NCBI GenBank assembly: GCA_950295325.1
Contig: OX485804.1
Coordinates: 19,654,001-19,718,000, forward strand
Length of the DNA: 64,000 nucleotides
From: Polytrichum commune
Taxonomy: Eukaryota; Streptophyta; Polytrichopsida; Polytrichales; Polytrichaceae
Reading direction: 5' to 3'
Part shown: one piece after another, positions 58,193-64,000 of the stretch
How the letters are laid out: every line of letters starts with the position of its first letter
Position numbering within the stretch: the stretch's first letter is position 1
Notes under the pieces: model-generated
Told to the model about the DNA's origin: nothing
The model's input: the letters and a program-made list of their open reading frames with translations, nothing else
Database searches by the model: none
Program-made: the position numbers and the translations under genes

Positions 58193-61031
58193 TGTGAACC
58201 CTTTGAGTGGTCCACCACTCTGCGGGATCACTTTTAGTTAGAATGTTAGCATTAAAAGTTAGAATTGATAGGGAATTTAGGAAAAATTAGTTCATTTAGC
58301 ATTTAGCCTAGAAGAAGGAAGGTCAAAATGAAACTAAGTAGTGCTAGAAGATAGCAAAGTAGAAAAAATGTGCTAGCTAGTAAAAACAACTAGCTAAGCA
58401 AATATTAGTAGATGCTAGCTATTAAGCAAATGTTAGTAAATGCTAGCTAAGCAAGTTTTAGTTTATTAGTTAGTGTGAGGCACACAAGACTATTAGAGGT
58501 GGTTTAGGTAAGAAGATAAAATCGGCTTGAAGACTTTTGAAGACAAAAAAGAAAGAGAGCAAGGGGGATACTTGCCCACTTGCCCCCTTGCCAACTCGAT
58601 GGCGGAAAAATTAGAAAGATTTCTAAAGGTTTTTTGTCGGAGCCACCTCGGCGAGAGGGTGGCAACCTCAACCGGGAAAACCCCCGAGCCAAAATTTCGG
58701 GAAAGGGTTTGAAAAATGGATCCGGTGGAGGAAGGGTCCAACCCTTTTGTGAGAGGGTTTAAAAACCCCTCCTTCCACCTTGTAGCTCTCTCTCTTTCTC
58801 TAGTTTTTGGGCGAAGCCCTGCTTCAATGTAGTTAGGAAAAAATCCTTTAGCATGTATTCTCAATGGTCTAAAAGAAAGGCTTGAGAACCTCCTCTACTC
58901 TCTCTCTCCTAGTTAGGTTGTGTGTTTATTAACACACCAACAAAATTATTCCTTCTTTTGTAGAGGTAGGTTGGATGGTAGAGTTTTGAGTAGAGGCATT
59001 ATAGACCTCATCTGCCAATGCCCTGAAGGCTTAGTTCAAAAGCTAGAACAAGATACTTATCATTTTTCTCTTAGAGAGATTTCATATAGCTATCCATAGC
59101 CGTTTCCCATTTGTGATTTGGTTGAGATGACAATTAGTTATGGATTTTCAAAGATGGAGTAGAAAAACTGGGTGGTCTTGTGGGTAGCGGCTGCTGGATC
59201 AGACCTGCGAGCCCAATAGGAATTTTAATTCCAAGAAATTATATTTTTCCCAAGTAGAACTTTTGTGTAGCTTTCCAAAATGGCTTAGAACATTTGATTT
59301 GAGCATGATTTGAATTAGATATGAATTGTGCAAGATGGGACACATAGTTTGAGAACTTTTGGTTGACTGCTGCATTACAGAGGACCTGCTGGGTTCACTT
59401 CGGCTTACCTTTCTAATCACATATTTTTATCAAATACATATTTTTAATATCTCTCCAGGGTCATATAGAACGTTTGATTTGACTAAGATTTGAATTAGAT
59501 ATGAATTGTTGAAGGCGAGATACATAGTTTAAGCCTTCTTGATTGACTGCTGTGTTACAAGGAGTCCGCTGAATTTCTATTAGCTTAACCTGCTGATGTC
59601 ATAATTTTTCTAGTTAGAGCTTGTTCATAGCTTTCCAATGGTATAAGGAAAGCCTAGATCCAAGTAGTAAGGAATGTGCTATGAATTTTTGAAGTTAGAA
59701 GGTAGATAGGTGGGTTGGAAGGGTCGGTTGAATCGACCTCACACTTCCAACCCTCATAACTTTTGCATTTCTTATCCGATTAGAGTGATTTTTAGATCAT
59801 TGGAAAGATAATTAGGTGCACTAAGTATAAATATTATGCTTAGGATTAAATTACAGGGCATAATAACACTTTATATTTTAATTGTTAACTAAGGTACGCT
59901 TACTACCAAACTAGTTACAAAGAAGGAGGCAAGGTCGACGCTCGGAAAGTGGAGCAAGGAAGGAGGTAGCGGCTCGGCCTACATCAAGCCCAAATCAACC
60001 GAGGAAAATTGAGGTAAATTAACTAACCTTAAGCCTTCCATTTAGAATTGGAGGGAGCACAGCTAAGGTACGCATTTCTAAACCCACTCACCTATTTCGT
60101 AAGGTCAAGTGGCTTGACCACTTGACCGCCAAGGGAGTACCCAATTCCATTGTTTTCGGGGCCCTTGGTATGTTTTGTGGTAGTAGCTTCATTTATTAGC
60201 AAGTTTCGTGTGTGGTAAGTCGGATTAATCACCGACACGACCACTCTGAATGTTGTTGGTGGAAAGGTGGGGTTAATGACCCGCGAATCCACTATTATGT
60301 TGTTGGCCCCATAGATTGGGAGTAATGGCCCCAATTTATGAAGATTGCGCAACAGGTTGAACCTACAGGTCGCCCGTCACCTTGGTCCCATTGAGTTGCA
60401 TTTCGTGGTCTATCCAGTGTAAACACATTTAACAATCAAAACATACAAAATAAATCGTAAACCCTTGTTGGCAAGAGACCCGAGGTAAGGGGTGATGCCT
60501 AATATATTAATGTAGTAAGTTAGGACGTGCAAACAAAAGTAAGTAATTAAGAAGGAATTTGTGTGAAGGGTGGGACTTAGGCCAAGTTCCTCCGCTTAGA
60601 AAACTAAATAGAACTAAATAAAGAAATAGGAAGAATTGAATGGTCCATCAAATTGTCGTTATTCCGTTCGTTGAGTTAGGGTGGTATGAGTCACACCCGG
60701 TTGGGTGTATCAGAACCATCCCAATTCACAAATTAGGATTGCCTTGGTTTCAAGGCTGGTGCGTCTGCGCGTAGAATAGGTTGTAGGTTAAAGTTAGAAC
60801 TAGATATGAAATTGGTTAGTGGAGTTTAAAGCCACACTAGTAAAAAACTAAGGCCTAACCCCCGGAGGTACTACGACGCATATTTAATCTCCCTTAAAAT
60901 TCTAACTACTCACGTTATACACCTATCATCCGGGTTCGGCTTGGGCGCCTGCAAATGCAGGCCACCTTCACCGAAGGGCTTGTGTGATACTTTTAGGCTC
61001 CCTCGAAAGGGGGTGGCCCAAAAGTACCACA
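58193..61031 (-). mobile_element. LTR-C, ~2.84-kb solo LTR, inverted relative to LTR-B
   Basis: Begins TGTGAACCC and ends TAGTACCACA-like (AAAGTACCACA), flanked by CACTC at 58188-58192 and 61032-61036. It matches LTR-B in reverse orientation over its length. It lacks about 130 bp present in LTR-B near 52500-52635, apparently lost between two copies of CACCCCTTACCT. It interrupts the coding frame of the SWIM gene. Confidence 0.93.
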
Positions 61032-61036
61032 CACTC

Positions 61037-61842
61037 GAAAGAAGTGTACATCACGTATCGTCCAAAACGGGAAGAGCACCCCAGCTCCCACATACACTGG
61101 CCTTTGGACCCACCCTCAAAAAGGTAACCAGAAGGTGGTGGAGCAGTTTTTTTTCTGTGCTGACGATATTGAGAGGTGTGTGAAGGGGCATCGTCGACGA
61201 TGGATAGAGCCATTTTCGGATTACGAGGAACGACCTCCCATCCCGTTGATTTGGCCTGTGAAGATAGGGACCAATCTCACACGTTCCGAGATTAAGGCGT
61301 TGGAGAATGCGGGATTTCAACTTCCCCAAAAGCAAAGAGTTCCTATGAGCCGCACGTTCAACAGTGTAGCACCGCCACCGGATCTGTCACAGGTTCCAAT
61401 GCCAGATAATGCGGACGTTTATCCAAAAACACGAAAGTCAAAGAACATGCGCCGCTCAATCACTTGTGCCAGTTCGAAGCACATGCAGAACATTGATTCC
61501 GCTAGAGCAATGAAGGCAAGTATTCTGAAGGTAGTAATGATACCTCAACCCGGTTTTGGATGCGTTGTAACTTTGCAATCTAAACCAGCTCCCACGGAGT
61601 CAGTTTACCATCTCTCAATCAGTGCCTACCCAGACTGCAATTGCCCGGCGTTCAAAGAGACAATGGCTAAACTGGGTAGACGCGGGTGTCCATTCCGACC
61701 TTGTAAGCATCTTTACTATCTCTACGTACAAGTTTGCAAACTAGAGGCCGACCATGACCTCTTCATGCATGCGCCTACCCTCAGTTTCAAGGAGGTGAAA
61801 ACAATTCTTGAAAGGGGGATCTTAGCCCATGCTACAGTTTAA
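61037..61842 (+). pseudogene. SWIM zinc-finger gene, 3' part
   Basis: Resumes the frame broken at 58192: with LTR-C and one CACTC removed, codons run on without a shift (AVT then RKKCTSRIV). The C-terminal half has a SWIM-type finger, CNCPAF with a later CKHLYYLY (CxCx(n)CxH), a domain for DNA or protein binding that is typical of Mutator-like transposases and FAR1 relatives. No MULE catalytic block is recognised, so calling it a transposase would go beyond what I see. The stop is at 61840-61842. Intact apart from the insertion. Confidence 0.68.
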
Positions 61843-62305
61843 ATTCAGCAGATTTATTTATTAGTCTCATATATATGTTCTTTTTCATAAACGTGTATGA
61901 CACACGTCACTCTATGTATTTACACAATTTAGTGAATACGTATATATAAATATATATTATTTGTTCGCTATGTTAAATTTATGAATCACTTGTACTTGTC
62001 CTTCACTTGTGTTGTTCCGTGAACATGTGTCCTTTTAGTTCTATTCAATAAAGTATTCTATTTCCTCCAAAATTCGGTCACAGATAAATTTATTCCATGT
62101 CAAGCCCATTTTGCACGGTTATGGGTACTGAATTCCACGGTCATAAGACAATAATATTCGAATATTCTGAGGAATATATGTTCCCAAAAATATTTTTTCT
62201 ATTTTTGGACAAAAGTTTACTAAAAATAATTCCTCTCCGCTCAAAATTCAGAAAATGTACGCTCTACGCTCTACGCTCATGCCCTAGCAACGCCCCCCAG
62301 TCCAG

Positions 62306-62407
62306 CAATCTCGGCTGCCACAGCTTAATACTTCCTAAGGTCCTAGTGACTATATGTTAAGTCTATCTACTAGTTACCCTTAATGCAACCCTTCTCATTC
62401 ACTAATC

Positions 62408-62438
<31 letters not shown>

Positions 62439-63063
62439 GCTTCTAAGTCATGAGCTAATCTAACACACTACTTTAACTAACTACCACCTAATCACTACAT
62501 GCAAACTTAAGCTCTAGAGCTCCCTCACTTGGGAGGCCTTGAGAGAGAGAGCCTAACTAATTAACTTCACTAAAACTAATGTCACACACACGTGGCTCAA
62601 GCTCTTAAGAGCTTGCTCCCTTGAGAGCGCTTGATGGAGAGAGAGGAAAATGAGAGAGAAACCACCTTAAGTAGCAAAGAGGGAGAGAGGGAGAGAGAGG
62701 TGAGGATAGGGTGAGAGGATTAGCACCTCCAATCACAATCCCTTAACCTTCACCTTCAAAGTAGGGACTAATCCCCTTCCACCAAGCTTCCTTCTTCCTA
62801 AACTACCAAGGTGGATCCAAAAGTGGGCATTTAACCCGCGGAGCTCACCTTGCTCCACCTTACCCCCTACTCACAATATCAAGGCATACTCTTATTGAAT
62901 TCAACCTTGAAATAATCACACAACACATTCTAAAGCCTAAACTTAAATCCACACCACACTTCACTCTTTTTATGTTTTGTGAATAATCATAACACCTCAA
63001 AGTCAAACTAAAATTGGTTTCGAAGAGTTAATCACCACATGTGGGCACCATTTTGGGCTCACA
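62306..63063 (-). mobile_element. gypsy-1 right LTR, second part
   Basis: Follows the 9-bp duplication of the outer giant element. It begins with the rest of one 40-bp array unit and ends CATGTGGGCACCATTTTGGGCTCACA-like, matching the gypsy-2 LTR end. It contains 26 consecutive T at 62413-62438. There is no gene in it. Confidence 0.78.
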
Positions 63064-63250
63064 GGTGTTGAGGTTGGATCCACAACCTTTGCGAACACCT
63101 TTGCATGTAATGGGATAATTATGCAAGTGGGAGGGGACATCACATTATTCAAAAATTAAAAAAAACTCAAATGGTTCACATTTAATATTGGAGAATAACA
63201 CGTTGAATGACTTCAAGATTGAACAAAGAAGGAACAAATGGTGAACTTAC

Positions 63251-63342
63251 GTAATCCATTGGGATTTCGTGGAAACTTTTGAATAGGTTCCTCATCATCA
63301 TCATCATCATCAACATCATTAAGGGAGACTATCTTCGCCATT
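63251..63342 (-). CDS. Possible first exon of a gene flanking the stack
   Basis: On the minus strand an ATG at 63342 opens MAKIVSLNDVDDDDDDEE and runs to PRNPNGL before a GTAAGT donor at about 63250. The acidic Asp run comes from a CAT repeat. No domain can be assigned. If real, the nest would sit in or beside this gene. The rest of 63064-64000 is AT-rich and shows no other gene. Confidence 0.25.
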
Positions 63343-64000
63343 GAGCCACCACTAGGAGGTGAGGATAAAGTACTCTATGATGATGCCCATATAACATTGA
63401 ATATGACAGAGTATCTCTCAAATGCGATGAAATAGCGTTACTACACCAACAAGCATAAATAAATGCAGGTGCAATTCGCATAGACATGTGGACTATATTC
63501 AATGTTTGAAATCCACAATTACAATAAAACAAAATTCACATGTAGATGCACGAGCATCAATGTGTACCCCAATATAGTCAATACCTCTATTAAGAACTAC
63601 AAAGACTTTTGTTTTTGTCCTTGTCCACCTCTTTATAAAACATTTATTTTTATAGTTTGCGTTTATGCAATAGTGAAATTGAATTCTCTCTACTACCCAT
63701 GTTTGCTACACTTTCTAGTCTACATTACCCTACTACCTAGACTTTACTACTATCATGTTACCAGTGATATTATTCTTGAAAGTTGTACCGGTACTACCCA
63801 CCCCATGCTATTGGTCAAGACTCATAGGTGTACTATCGTGTAATTTGACTACTTATAACCTTATCTTTGTACTAGTTATATGATATATCTTCTAATTTAC
63901 TCCCTCTTATACCGGCAACGTTACACTCCTCCAATTTGTGATCATGCACAACTACCCATTATTGATTTGCCATATTTACCTCTAGCTTCCTAACTTAGAC

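Larger units (their letters stand above)
18946..62296. mobile_element. Outer giant transposon, 43.35 kb, 9-bp target duplication
   Basis: The ends are inverted repeats. The left end begins GGGGAAAGTTACA and the right end, reversed, GGGGCGTTGCTAGG; both continue with GCATGAGCGTAGAGCGTAG and about 7 more shared bases. Looser similarity follows (ATTTTC/GTTTTCGTGAATTT and GCGGAG-type tracts). The flanks are CCAGTCCAG at 18937-18945 and 62297-62305. Minus its nested insertions (inner element, LTR-B, LTR-C) it is about 10.2 kb. Its own content is a ParB/methyltransferase-like gene (minus, split by the inner element), a palindrome array, a short minus-strand gene and a SWIM zinc-finger gene. Positions 18946-19743 and 61843-62296 are non-coding ends. 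Caveat: the target is a tandem array, so the 9-bp match alone is weak; the inverted termini exactly at the breaks are the stronger sign. Confidence 0.82.

Noticed and set aside
51954-61031. A giant foldback or inverted segmental duplication (52-55 kb against 58.2-61 kb)
   Set aside because: Each arm has its own TG...CA ends and its own different 5-bp duplication (ATCGG; CACTC), so they are two independent solo LTRs.
18946-62296. Integrated large DNA virus or Polinton
   Set aside because: No capsid, packaging ATPase or DNA polymerase gene is visible; termini and content fit a transposon.

Overview
The window is plant nuclear DNA. The evidence is a tnp2-type CACTA (EnSpm) element with a plant Transposase_24-like partner gene, two Ty3/gypsy elements of one plant family, and an interstitial stretch of degenerate TTTAGGG telomere repeats. 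I see no convincing intact host gene; at most one short exon near 63.3 kb could be host. The window is an almost pure stack of nested mobile elements. I cannot name the species. The unusual gene content makes a seedless plant plausible, but that is a guess.

Layout, outermost host first. (1) An old, decayed gypsy element on the minus strand (gypsy-1) has its pol and gag remnants at 11711-16671 and its right LTR split into 16672-18945 and 62306-63063. (2) A solo LTR (LTR-A) sits in its pol gene. LTR-A is itself cut by a CACTA element that fills 1-11106 and continues off the left edge. The CACTA element carries a Transposase_24-like gene (minus) and a divergent tnp2 gene with an alternative SET-domain exon (plus). 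(3) A second, 995-bp solo LTR lies in the gypsy-1 LTR. (4) A 43.35-kb element (18946-62296, here called the outer giant element) sits in a 40-bp tandem array inside the same gypsy-1 LTR. It has about 36-bp terminal inverted repeats starting GGGG and a 9-bp target duplication CCAGTCCAG. (5) Inside it, in a roughly 90-bp intron of its ParB-like/methyltransferase-like gene, lies a 27.2-kb element (22430-49655, the inner giant element) with 30-bp terminal inverted repeats that match at 27 of 30 positions. (6) A young, apparently intact gypsy element of the gypsy-1 family (gypsy-2, 35098-45967, 5-bp duplication CCAAG, near-identical LTRs) lies in a coding exon of the inner element. (7) Two inverted copies of another roughly 3-kb solo LTR lie in the outer element. 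LTR-B (51954-55004, duplication ATCGG) is in a palindrome array; LTR-C (58193-61031, duplication CACTC) is in an exon of a SWIM zinc-finger gene.

The most interesting content is in the two giant elements. Each encodes a large multi-exon protein that joins a ParB/sulfiredoxin-like domain to a permuted (beta-class) amino-methyltransferase-like domain. In the inner element the protein is extended by an FCP1-like HAD phosphatase domain. Each element also carries its own family of short perfect palindromes. The inner one uses half-site TTTACGAACG plus its reverse complement (about 34 copies in upstream regions, every intron and even exons of its own gene). The outer one uses half-site AATCCCACGGA plus its reverse complement (about 16 copies in an array upstream of its ParB/methyltransferase gene). 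A ParB-methyltransferase protein paired with an element-specific palindrome set looks like a self-recognition, silencing-control or segregation module of large plant transposons. The inner element also has a gene with RNase-H-like landmarks that is the best transposase candidate. The outer element has a SWIM zinc-finger gene, which together with the 9-bp duplication hints at Mutator affinity. In this copy the outer ParB/methyltransferase gene, the inner transposase candidate, the inner big gene and the SWIM gene are all broken by nonsense codons or insertions, so functional copies must be elsewhere.
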